Assembly: GCA_018780265.1 (NCBI GenBank)
Contig: JADMJV010000093.1
Location: forward strand, 1-64,000
Source: a bacterium
GTDB lineage: Bacteria; Vulcanimicrobiota; Xenobia; Xenobiales; JADMJV01
DNA: 64,000 nucleotides
Direction: 5' to 3'
The notes beneath the pieces were generated by a model that saw only the letters and a program-made list of their open reading frames with translations, was not told the DNA's origin and did no database searches. Shown here in pieces: positions 45,331-52,353 of this stretch (the stretch's first letter is position 1; each line of letters opens with the position of its first letter). Both the position numbers and the translations under genes were made by a program.

Positions 45331-46809
45331 TTAAGGATCACCTTTTTCAGAATTTTTAGACTTGGACTGAAGCTCGAGGAATTTCTTTTCTGCCAGAGCC
45401 TCGGCTTCTACAGCGGCCTTCAGGCGCTCGTCAGCTTCGGCCCGATTACGTTTCAGGGCTCGGTCGGCGTCTGCTTGCACAGCCGCCAAAGCGTCGCTCA
45501 CAAAGTTGGCAGGGCCCCTGGCCTTCTGATTTTGAAGTTCTTTGAGCTCGGCGTCCAGTTTGGCTCTTTCAGCCTCAAGTCGGAGGTGAATAGCCTCGGT
45601 GGCCTCCGCTTTGGCCTGGGCCAGGGCCAGGGCCTGGTCGGCGGCCCGTGATTGCTGACTTTTGGGTGCGGACTCGATGCTGGCGAGAACGGCTGCGGTG
45701 GCGTCTTGCCTGGCTTGATGATTGGGGTCGGGGGCTCGCTGGCCCGAGGCTAATCGCTGGTTCTCCGCCTCCAGACGGGCTTTTTCCGCTTCCCAGCGGG
45801 CTTTTTCGCTTTCCAGTCGGGCTTTTTCGATCTCCAGGCGGTTTCGATCTTGTTCGGCTCGAATCTGTGCCGCACGCGCTTCGGAGAGTTCTTTACTGGC
45901 GGACGAATTCGTATCCGAAGCCGCTCCCCGGGGGCGACCCGAGGCTAAAACCCATTGTTCTGGACCAGGCCCTTCGTAGCGCAGAGACGGACTTTGGGGA
46001 CGTGCCAGTTCTCTTCCGGTTGAGGCCCGTACCTCTTTTTGAAGAAAAGTGGACAACGCGCCCAAGGTCACTTTACCAGAGGCGTCGGCCGACCCTTGCT
46101 TTAGCCCCTCCACCAGATAGTAGGTGAAGAAGCCGTGGTGCTTGGCGTGCCACTCGTAGGAGCGCTCGCCCATGCCACAAGCGAATAGAGTCGCCTGGCT
46201 CCTGTCCTGATTGGCCGGGGATGCCGGGTTGGTAGCCGGTTTCAGGACCAGAGACCGCGCAAACTGCTCCGAGAGGAGGTTGTTGCTGTCGCCGCGTCCA
46301 CTGCTGGGGTCATTTCTGCAAGCGTCCAGCACCACCAGAGTCTTCTGGGCCCGGGTCTTGTTGAGGAATTCGTTGAGAGCCTTGATTCGAAGCGAGGTAA
46401 ATTGAAGGGTATTGGGCGAGCGATTGTCTGCCTCCGCTGTGAGCAGGAACGAGTCCTCATCGGAAAGTGCGACTCCGTGACCGGCGAAGTAGAAGATCAC
46501 CGTATCTTCGGGCTTCACGCACTGCCGGAGAGCGTCCAGTCGAAAGGCCAGGTTCGGGAGCAAGGGGCAGAGATCGGGTTCGGTGGCATCCGAGGTGAGT
46601 AGGAAAATATTGTTTTTGGGCACCCCGAGTATTTCGTAGAGGGCTTGTGAGAACAAACGGGCATCGGCGCCCGCGTAGGTCAGTTTGGTAATTTCCGGCC
46701 TCTGATAGTTATCAATGCCCACCACCAGAGCCCAGGTTTCGGCCTGAGCTGGCGTGGGGCGCAGGGCCACAAGACTTACGAGCAATGCGAGAACGGAACA
46801 GCGCTTCAC
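45331..46809 (-). CDS. exported caspase-like protease with coiled-coil tail
   Basis: A 492-residue protein with a signal peptide (about 1-23). Caspase p20 core: TWALVVGIDNYQR, FYFAGHG with His111, VVLDACRND with Cys164, followed by CGMGERSYEW and GFFTYYLVEGL. From about 300 to 485 there is a charged coiled coil with regular EKARLE/EKARWE units. It is a paralogue of the caspase at 32249 (same GADARLFSQAL/GADARLFADTL start and YEGPGPExWVL end of the protease part). The downstream TPR gene is coupled to it. Catalytic residues are intact. The promoter lies in the 131-bp divergent gap before 46941. Confidence 0.87.
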   Translation of the reverse strand: MKRCSVLALLVSLVALRPTPAQAETWALVVGIDNYQRPEITKLTYAGADARLFSQALYEILGVPKNNIFLLTSDATEPDLCPLLPNLAFRLDALRQCVKPEDTVIFYFAGHGVALSDEDSFLLTAEADNRSPNTLQFTSLRIKALNEFLNKTRAQKTLVVLDACRNDPSSGRGDSNNLLSEQFARSLVLKPATNPASPANQDRSQATLFACGMGERSYEWHAKHHGFFTYYLVEGLKQGSADASGKVTLGALSTFLQKEVRASTGRELARPQSPSLRYEGPGPEQWVLASGRPRGAASDTNSSASKELSEARAAQIRAEQDRNRLEIEKARLESEKARWEAEKARLEAENQRLASGQRAPDPNHQARQDATAAVLASIESAPKSQQSRAADQALALAQAKAEATEAIHLRLEAERAKLDAELKELQNQKARGPANFVSDALAAVQADADRALKRNRAEADERLKAAVEAEALAEKKFLELQSKSKNSEKGDP

Positions 46810-46940
46810 CCCTGATGATTCTGCCCGGCATCCTTTTCAACTGTGGCCAGGTGGCTAGAATAATTGCCCTTTGGGTTGATTTTTTTGTCGCCGGGAAGCG
46901 GCCGCCGGGACTGGTTGAGGGCGATTATAGGAGGCAATCA

Positions 46941-46964
46941 ATGAAAGGTTGCATTGCCCAATGA
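46941..46964 (+). CDS. possible 7-codon leader minicistron MKGCIAQ
   Basis: An ATG at 46941 has a perfect AGGAGG site 6 nt upstream and reads MKGCIAQ before a TGA that overlaps the ATG of the next gene (ATGA at 46961-46964). The downstream gene lacks its own ribosome site, so translation of the exported protein may depend on reading this peptide. It is the second such arrangement in the window (see 2197). Confidence 0.4.
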   Translation: MKGCIAQ

Positions 46965-47356
46965 ATCGTCTTCTCTCCATAGCCCTGGTCTTCATCGTGT
47001 TGGGTGCGAACTTGGCTCGAAGTGAGCAGCCCCACAAAGCCCTGACAGTGATCGATTTTCGGCAGGAACTGGGGCTCAGTGCGGACCAGGTTTTGCGCAT
47101 CAAAGGTAGTCTGGCTTCACTGCGCAGGCAGATGAAGGAGTGCCAATCTCGGCGGGTTGCCCTTCAAGCCCAATTGAAACAGCTTCTGGAGGACTCGGCG
47201 CAGCTGGCCACCGTCCGTCTAAAGCTCGAGGAGATTGCGGTGCAACAAGTAGAGTCACAGATGGCCGACATCGCCACTGCTCGCACCATACGAGCCGTTC
47301 TTTCCCCAGATCAATTCAGGGCATGGCAGGAATTGCAGGTCAAGAATACGCCTTGA
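46961..47356 (+). CDS. small CpxP/Spy-like periplasmic protein
   Basis: A 131-residue protein with a signal peptide (MNRLLSIALVFIVLGANLARS). The mature part is all-helical with two LTxxQ-like motifs: LGLSADQVLRIK and VLSPDQFRAWQEL, as in CpxP/Spy or Zn-resistance-associated proteins, which act as periplasmic chaperones or envelope-stress sensors. It starts inside the leader stop codon (ATGA). It lies divergent from the caspase operon, 211 nt before the regulator at 47567. Confidence 0.6.
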   Translation: MNRLLSIALVFIVLGANLARSEQPHKALTVIDFRQELGLSADQVLRIKGSLASLRRQMKECQSRRVALQAQLKQLLEDSAQLATVRLKLEEIAVQQVESQMADIATARTIRAVLSPDQFRAWQELQVKNTP

Positions 47357-47425
47357 CGTTTGGGGTGGGATAGTTGTACTAACCCCATGGTGCTCGTAAA
47401 TGGGATTGCATCCCCCGGTTCCGAC

Positions 47426-47449
47426 AATATCATCCACATGGACGATATT
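47426..47449. promoter_or_regulatory. 24-bp near-perfect palindrome upstream of regulator gene
   Basis: Outer arms AATATC and GATATT and inner arms TCCA and TGGA are symmetric, with a single mismatched pair between them and CA in the centre. Located 118 nt before the start at 47567, it looks like an operator for a dimeric regulator, perhaps for the NarL-like protein itself. No terminator-like T-run is present. Confidence 0.45.
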
Positions 47450-47566
47450 AGTCGAACCTTTTGGTTGATATTGACTCAATGGATAAATGCTAGACTCCTT
47501 TCAGTCAATCGGGTGATAGGGGTGGAACGATTCAGGCCACCCCGGCCCAAAAATAGGGGTGGTGTG

Positions 47567-48253
47567 ATGTCCGAACGAACCGACTCAGGGTCCACGAAGG
47601 TATTTCTTGTCGATGAGCACAGACTGTTTCGCGACGGTCTGCGTGCTCTCTTGCTCATGGAGAACAGTCCGGTGCAGGTGGTGGGAGAGGCCAACAATGC
47701 CGAAGACGCACTCAGAGTATTAGACGGATTGGATTGCGATCTGGTGTCGCTCAGTGTCACCAGTATGGACTCAGGCATTTTGTCGATTCGTACATTGAGG
47801 CAACGATTTCCGAATCTGGGCATTTTGGTGCTGGCTTCAGAGGGCTCCAATCATGTATTGGAAGCCGTCCAGGAAGGGGCGGCGGGCTACCTTTCCAAGT
47901 CTGCCCTGATCTCTGATCTGGTGATAGCCGTTGAGACCGTGGGTAAAGGAGGGGCCTACATTCACCCGCGCGCCGCTGCCACGGTTTTGTCCAAAATCCG
48001 AGGCGGACGCAATGCTGCCAAGGGGGAACTGGATATGACGGACCGGGAGCGTGGCGTTTTAGAATTGCTTACCCAGGGTCAAAGCAATTCAGATATTGCC
48101 GAGCGACTCTATCTGTCGGCCAGCACGGTCAAGAGCACGCTTCGTTCACTGTTTGCCAAGTTGGGTGTAAATGACCGAACCCACCTTGTGGTCACGGCTA
48201 TTTCTAAGGGACTGGTGTCGCCCCCGCCGCGACGCTCCGAGGAAGCTGTTTAG
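47567..48253 (+). CDS. NarL/LuxR-type regulator with atypical receiver lacking the phospho-Asp
   Basis: A 228-residue protein (ATG 47567). Receiver-like domain (about 10-125): VFLVDEHRLFRDGL keeps the acidic start and GYLSKSAL keeps the Lys, but the phospho-acceptor position is Ser (DLVSLSVTSMDSG, where the family has LLDLxMP). C-terminal LuxR HTH is intact: LTQGQSNSDIAERLYLSASTVKSTLRSLFAKLGV. It is therefore likely a phosphorylation-independent (aspartate-less) regulator responding to ligand or protein contact. It lies beside the type VII-like locus and downstream of a palindrome. Its 3' end overlaps the convergent FGE-fold gene by 50 nt. Confidence 0.85.
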   Translation: MSERTDSGSTKVFLVDEHRLFRDGLRALLLMENSPVQVVGEANNAEDALRVLDGLDCDLVSLSVTSMDSGILSIRTLRQRFPNLGILVLASEGSNHVLEAVQEGAAGYLSKSALISDLVIAVETVGKGGAYIHPRAAATVLSKIRGGRNAAKGELDMTDRERGVLELLTQGQSNSDIAERLYLSASTVKSTLRSLFAKLGVNDRTHLVVTAISKGLVSPPPRRSEEAV

Positions 48254-49418
48254 CCATCCCCAATTTACCGCTTTCGTCCCAGGCGGCTCGAAACCCCAAG
48301 ATGTCACTGCGGGCCCCGGGCAGGGAGGTATAGCGGTAGGTTGTGCGGCATTCCCGAGGGCCGTCCGAGGCGGACCCGCCGCGCACCACATAGCGACCGG
48401 CTCGTGGCTCCTTCATGACGATGTCCGGATGGTAGGTGCGGAAGACCGTGTTGGTCCATTCCCTAAGTCCTGCGGCCATATTTTGGCACCCATAAGGGCT
48501 CGGTCCAGCGCCTCCGCTGTTCCACTTGGGCCCCCAGGGGTAGCGGCGGGCGGCGGGCCCACGGGCGGCCTTCTCCCATTCGCTCTCTTCTGGAAGTCTC
48601 AGGCCAGCCCAGCTACAGTAGGCCTGGGCGTCTACCAGGCTGACCTGACAGACCGGCGCCGAGTCGGCCGCAGTCGTGGCAGGTCCCCGGGGATGTTGCC
48701 AATCAGCCCCCTCTACTTTTTGCCAGTTTCCGTCACTCCAAGTCCAGCCCGTGCCTTCGCGCTCGGCCACGGTGATGTAAGCCTTAGCTGCAACAAAACG
48801 GCGAAATTGAGCCGTGGTGACCTCGCTCTGGCCAATATAGAATCCCTTGGATTCAATTTGTTGGGGGGGTAACTCGTCGATCTCCCCTTCGCAACTGCCG
48901 CGCCAGAACTTGCCTTCAGGAACGTATACAAGGATGCTCTGGTCTATGGGATTGACCTTGGCAGGTCGTGATTTCCCCTGCGTTGCAGCCGGACAGTCCT
49001 GAGTTGGCAAAGGTGGAGCTGGGCTCTGGCGACGGGCCCATTCGCTGACCAGGTAGTAGGCCACCGCATCTGGATCCAGTGTCAGGGGAGGGCGATTCAG
49101 GTTTGCTGAAATGGGCTTGCTGTTGGCGTCCACTGTGCCGGTGGTGGCCAGGGGGAGGTCGACCGATTCAAAGCCCAACTTTTGAATGGCGGGACGTTGT
49201 GGAAGCTGGTCCCAGGCGAGTACGGCCAGGGGCATAAGGGACCGGTCGATGTGAGCCTTGGCCCGCAGGCGCACCAGTGCCTCGGCCACCCGCTCAATGC
49301 CAGGCTCCTTGCTGGCTCGACCGGCCAGAATGATGCATGCCTGTCCCTCGGTGGGGCCCGCCGCCACAGGGGGTACAGCCCACAGCAAAGCAATGAGCCA
49401 GGTGCGATTTAGCGCCAT
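48204..49418 (-). CDS. exported FGE/SUMF1-fold protein
   Basis: A 404-residue protein from ATG 49418, overlapping the kinase stop by 10 nt; the longer upstream frame is only the shadow of that gene. Signal peptide MALNRTWLIALLWAVPPVAA, then an unknown 150-residue domain, then a formylglycine-generating-enzyme-like C-type lectin fold (about 205-390): VPEGKFWRGSCEGEIDELP, IGQSEVTTAQFRRFV, LPEESEWEKAARG, RYPWGPKW, RYVVRGGSA. The pair of Cys used by true FGEs near the C-terminus is reduced to one (RECRTTYRYTS), so a binding role is more likely than enzymatic oxidation. It is co-transcribed with the kinase-PEGA and YukD-like genes. Confidence 0.75.
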   Translation of the reverse strand: MALNRTWLIALLWAVPPVAAGPTEGQACIILAGRASKEPGIERVAEALVRLRAKAHIDRSLMPLAVLAWDQLPQRPAIQKLGFESVDLPLATTGTVDANSKPISANLNRPPLTLDPDAVAYYLVSEWARRQSPAPPLPTQDCPAATQGKSRPAKVNPIDQSILVYVPEGKFWRGSCEGEIDELPPQQIESKGFYIGQSEVTTAQFRRFVAAKAYITVAEREGTGWTWSDGNWQKVEGADWQHPRGPATTAADSAPVCQVSLVDAQAYCSWAGLRLPEESEWEKAARGPAARRYPWGPKWNSGGAGPSPYGCQNMAAGLREWTNTVFRTYHPDIVMKEPRAGRYVVRGGSASDGPRECRTTYRYTSLPGARSDILGFRAAWDESGKLGMAKQLPRSVAAGATPVP

Positions 49419-51304
49419 ATGGGGGGGCCCGGGGCTGGCCCTGGATCGGGCGCGGGCCAAGGAGCTGGAGCTGGCCCTGGGTCGGGCTCGGGCGAGTGCC
49501 TCACCGGGGGCGGTTTGGGCGCCGGTTTCGCCTTTAGAGTCATCGTCAAGCTGGTAGTATTGCCTGCTCGGATGGATACGGTTTCTCCTTTGTCCAGGTA
49601 GCCGTTGCGACTCAGGCGAATTTGGTGGGAACCCGGGTCTAGATGGGATAGCACCGCGTCGGTAGTTTGGCTCATTGCCTTGCCGTCCAGCCACACTTTG
49701 GCCTTACTGGGTATGGACCGCAGATTCAGTTGTCCCACGCTGGATCGCAGCGCGACGGAGACGGGCCGGTTCTGGTCGGTCCTGACGTAGATATACTGCT
49801 CCTCGGCAAAGTGGTGCTCGCTTTCGAAGTTCAGTTTGTGCTTGCCCTCGGCCAGCTTCACTTGGGTTCCGTTGCGCAAAGGTTCAGCGTAAGGAATGCC
49901 ATCGATCTGCATGGTCAGCGAATCGGGCTTTACCGCAAAGGTCACCAGGCCAACTCCGGGTGTGGAGGTGGGTTCAACAGTATTCTTGGGTGTCAATGCG
50001 TAAAAGACTGAAGCCGCCACCAGGGTGGCCGCCAGACTCACGAGAAGATGCCAACTCGGGCGAGGTCTTGGGTTAGGGGTCAGAACCACGTTGGTCACGG
50101 GCCGAATGGGCGACTGTTCGGGGGTGATGTAGGAGGGTTCAGGAGAGCGTTCCTCGCGCTGGCGAGTCTCAATCTCCTGGTCCAGATCTTCCAAAATCAT
50201 GGGCAGCTCGGCCAGCAGCCCGTCGGGCAACCCGGGTTCGCTCAGGATGGATTCGTAGAGCTGACGAGACTCCATAAACCGTCGTTGTTCGTAGAGCTTG
50301 CGAGCCCGCTCCATCTGGGCCTGGACTTGGGCGCGCAGTTGGCGTGCGGGTGCTGTCTGGGTTTTGGGGGCCTGAAAGCGTCCTGCATCTAACAGGGCGA
50401 CTCGCCATTCCTCAAAGACGGGACAGACGTCCAGGCTGGGACTGTCAAAAGCTCTCCGGAAACAGCTAGCCACCTTGTCGCCCCAGCGCTCGCGCAGCGA
50501 GCTTTCCATGAGGTCGGCGCGTTCGCGGTCCTGCTGGGTCGAGAACGGCTCGAAAAAGGTTTCGCCCGCGGCCCGCTCTCGAACTCCAGGGTCCCACCAA
50601 CTCAGGATTTCCGAGACCAGCAACGCGCCAGCAAATCGGTCCGACTTGGGGCCCCACGCGGTAGGGGCCGAGCTGAGGAAATGGGCATAGCCCGGTGACC
50701 CTCCGGGGGTTACGTCGGGGCGGTTGCGCTGAGTAGTAAAGACTCCTTCGATATCGACGAGTTCAATCGGGTACCTGGCTGTGCCGGAGAGCAATCCCGG
50801 AGTGATAAGATTGGCCCCCGAGAGGTCGGCGTGGGCGACCTTGCGCTGTTCCATCAGCACCAGCGTGTCAACCAGCGCCAGCGCCAGCGTCAGGCAGCGG
50901 TCAGGCGGTATTTCTTTGGCTGACAAAACAGTCTCTGTCCAGGTGGGCCCGTCGATCCAGGGCATTACCATGGCATAGACCAGGTCGTGAAAGCGGTTGA
51001 CCAGTTCTGGACTATTGCGGCTGTGGAGAACGTCGAAGGCGCATACCTGCAGGCCGGGCACTCCAGACAGCCCGCGCAGGGCTTCGGCGACCTCTACCAG
51101 CGAAGGGTCGCGATAGGGAGGGTGGAAAATTTTGAGGGCAATCTTACTTGAGCCGTTGGTCAACTGAAAGACTTTGCCTGCTCGGCCTTCTTGCACAAAA
51201 GCCTGGCCTCTAACCGCCGGATGTTCGCACACGCGATAGAGTCCAGAACTCAACTGCAGTTCGGTATCGACGGCCGGATTAAATGCTCCATGGGTAATTG
51301 CCAT
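49409..51304 (-). CDS. kinase-like membrane protein with PEGA domains, type VII-associated
   Basis: A 631-residue protein. A protein-kinase fold (about 15-310) keeps the ATP Lys (IALKIFH) and HADLSGANL catalytic loop, but DFG is replaced by DIEG (VDIEGVF), a pattern seen in type VII-linked kinases and in the EssB/YukC pseudokinase lineage. A basic/Gln-rich helix follows, then one membrane helix near 425 (LLVSLAATLVAASVFYAL), two PEGA-type beta domains (about 450-600) and a Pro-rich tail. It thus has a cytosolic kinase and external carbohydrate- or wall-binding parts. Gene order (YukD-like, kinase, FGE) facing the WXG100 operon suggests it is the EssB-position component or a regulator. Confidence 0.75.
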   Translation of the reverse strand: MAITHGAFNPAVDTELQLSSGLYRVCEHPAVRGQAFVQEGRAGKVFQLTNGSSKIALKIFHPPYRDPSLVEVAEALRGLSGVPGLQVCAFDVLHSRNSPELVNRFHDLVYAMVMPWIDGPTWTETVLSAKEIPPDRCLTLALALVDTLVLMEQRKVAHADLSGANLITPGLLSGTARYPIELVDIEGVFTTQRNRPDVTPGGSPGYAHFLSSAPTAWGPKSDRFAGALLVSEILSWWDPGVRERAAGETFFEPFSTQQDRERADLMESSLRERWGDKVASCFRRAFDSPSLDVCPVFEEWRVALLDAGRFQAPKTQTAPARQLRAQVQAQMERARKLYEQRRFMESRQLYESILSEPGLPDGLLAELPMILEDLDQEIETRQREERSPEPSYITPEQSPIRPVTNVVLTPNPRPRPSWHLLVSLAATLVAASVFYALTPKNTVEPTSTPGVGLVTFAVKPDSLTMQIDGIPYAEPLRNGTQVKLAEGKHKLNFESEHHFAEEQYIYVRTDQNRPVSVALRSSVGQLNLRSIPSKAKVWLDGKAMSQTTDAVLSHLDPGSHQIRLSRNGYLDKGETVSIRAGNTTSLTMTLKAKPAPKPPPVRHSPEPDPGPAPAPWPAPDPGPAPGPPIWR

Positions 51305-51310
51305 CGTCGA

Positions 51311-51676
51311 TTAGTCGTCCACTTTGCGCTTGAGCCAGTCGGGACCGGTAGCGGGAGACTTGGTCGTGGAATGGTTGGTTGCAGCGGGGCGTTGAGCTTC
51401 GCGCGGGGCCGTTGAGGTTAGGACAAGAATGGCTCCTTCGCGCACATTGGCTCCTTCCAGCGTCTCTTCTGGCTTTAGAATGTAGGAGCCTGGTTCAACC
51501 TTGAGGAACAGGCCGTTGTAGGCACGGTTTTTGCCTACGGGGTCAGACTGCCATTTCATGACCTGTAAAATAGACTCCACCAGCGAGGTTGCTGGCTGGT
51601 CGCAAGGCAATTCCAGGTCTACCCACATGTCTCGCCCTTCTCGGCGTACTGTCACCAGGCAACGGTCCGTGCTCAT
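51311..51676 (-). CDS. YukD/EsaB-like ubiquitin-fold protein
   Basis: A 121-residue protein starting at ATG 51676 and ending 6 nt before the kinase gene. The first 90 residues fit a ubiquitin-like YukD fold: VTVRREGRDMWVDLELPCDQ, LVESILQVMKW, SYILKPEETLEGANVREGAILVLTS. YukD/EsaB proteins are small cytosolic parts of type VIIb systems. The tail is Ala/Thr/Lys-rich. Facing the WXG100-EssC operon across about 150 bp, it marks this as a type VIIb-like locus. Similarity is by fold pattern, so moderately sure. Confidence 0.65.
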   Translation of the reverse strand: MSTDRCLVTVRREGRDMWVDLELPCDQPATSLVESILQVMKWQSDPVGKNRAYNGLFLKVEPGSYILKPEETLEGANVREGAILVLTSTAPREAQRPAATNHSTTKSPATGPDWLKRKVDD

Positions 51677-51824
51677 AGTTGGGATTTCCGCAGAGCCAGC
51701 GTAGGCACCCTGCGCTCATCAGGTCTGGAAATTGACCACTGGGACAAGGATAGTGGCCAAGTGGGCAAACAAAGGGCCCGACTGGATTGGGGAACTGCTG
51801 CCCTCCATGGATAAATTCAGGAGT

Positions 51825-52088
51825 ATGTACCGTGTAAACCCAGACCATTTATTGCAGGTGGCCCAACAATTTAAGCGGGCCGGCTCCGAGACCCAGTCGA
51901 TGCTGTATTCCCTGGAAGGATCCGTCAATGAACTCATGATGGAGTGGGAAGGTGGGGGAGCCCAGCGTTTTCACTCAGAGTTTCAACAGTGGTCTCATTT
52001 GGTGCAGCAAATCCAGCAAATGCTGGACGGAGTTGGACAGCAGTTGAGCGTGGCCGCCGATTCCTACCGACAAGCCGATCATTACTGA
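51825..52088 (+). CDS. WXG100-family secreted protein
   Basis: An 87-residue helical hairpin protein. The ATG at 51825 fits the family length of about 90-100; an in-frame ATG at 51807 is possible. AGGAG lies almost against 51825, so the true start may be 51807. The central turn reads MMEWEGGGAQRF, a canonical W-x-G, and flanking helices are amphipathic (LLQVAQQFKRAGSETQSML, LVQQIQQMLDGVGQQL). There is no signal peptide. These proteins form dimers and are exported by the FtsK/EssC-type ATPase. First gene of the rightward type VII-like operon. Confidence 0.85.
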   Translation: MYRVNPDHLLQVAQQFKRAGSETQSMLYSLEGSVNELMMEWEGGGAQRFHSEFQQWSHLVQQIQQMLDGVGQQLSVAADSYRQADHY

Positions 52089-52092
52089 TAGC

Positions 52093-52353
52093 ATGTTTTT
52101 GAACTTTGAGAGCATGCACGCCATGGAGTCCCGTTTGACCCTGTGTGCCGACGAAAGTCGCACACGCATCGCCTACTTGAGGACATCTTTGCGCGGACTG
52201 CATGAAAGCTGGCAGAGCCCCACTTCCATCCATTTTCAGAGAGATTGTCATGAAGCCCTGGAGCGCTCGGAGAAAGCCTTGCTTGTGGCCCAGACCTTGG
52301 CCCTGCGGCTGAGTAACTTTCGTCAGCGGCTCGAATTGGCGCAGAGGGTATAG
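52093..52353 (+). CDS. second WXG100-like protein with degenerate turn
   Basis: An 86-residue helical protein 4 nt after the WXG100 gene. The hairpin turn reads LHESWQSPTSIHFQRD, W-x-S instead of W-x-G, with amphipathic helices on both sides. It overlaps the ATPase start by one base (TAGTG). It is probably the heterodimer partner of the first WXG100 protein, as in EsxA/EsxB pairs (inference). Confidence 0.7.
   Translation: MFLNFESMHAMESRLTLCADESRTRIAYLRTSLRGLHESWQSPTSIHFQRDCHEALERSEKALLVAQTLALRLSNFRQRLELAQRV

Noticed and set aside
47464..47495. TTGACT / TAGACT as a sigma-70 promoter for the regulator
   Set aside because: The spacing between the two boxes is only about 14 bp, too short for a confident call.
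48204..49418. FGE-fold protein as the target of a diversity-generating retroelement
   Set aside because: No reverse transcriptase gene or template repeat was found near it, and the C-terminal region shows no adenine-rich variable repeat.
49419..49694. Longer N-terminus for the FGE-fold protein
   Set aside because: The upstream in-frame extension is Arg/Ser/Ala-rich, antisense-like in composition and lies inside the kinase-PEGA gene; ATG 49418 gives a proper signal peptide.
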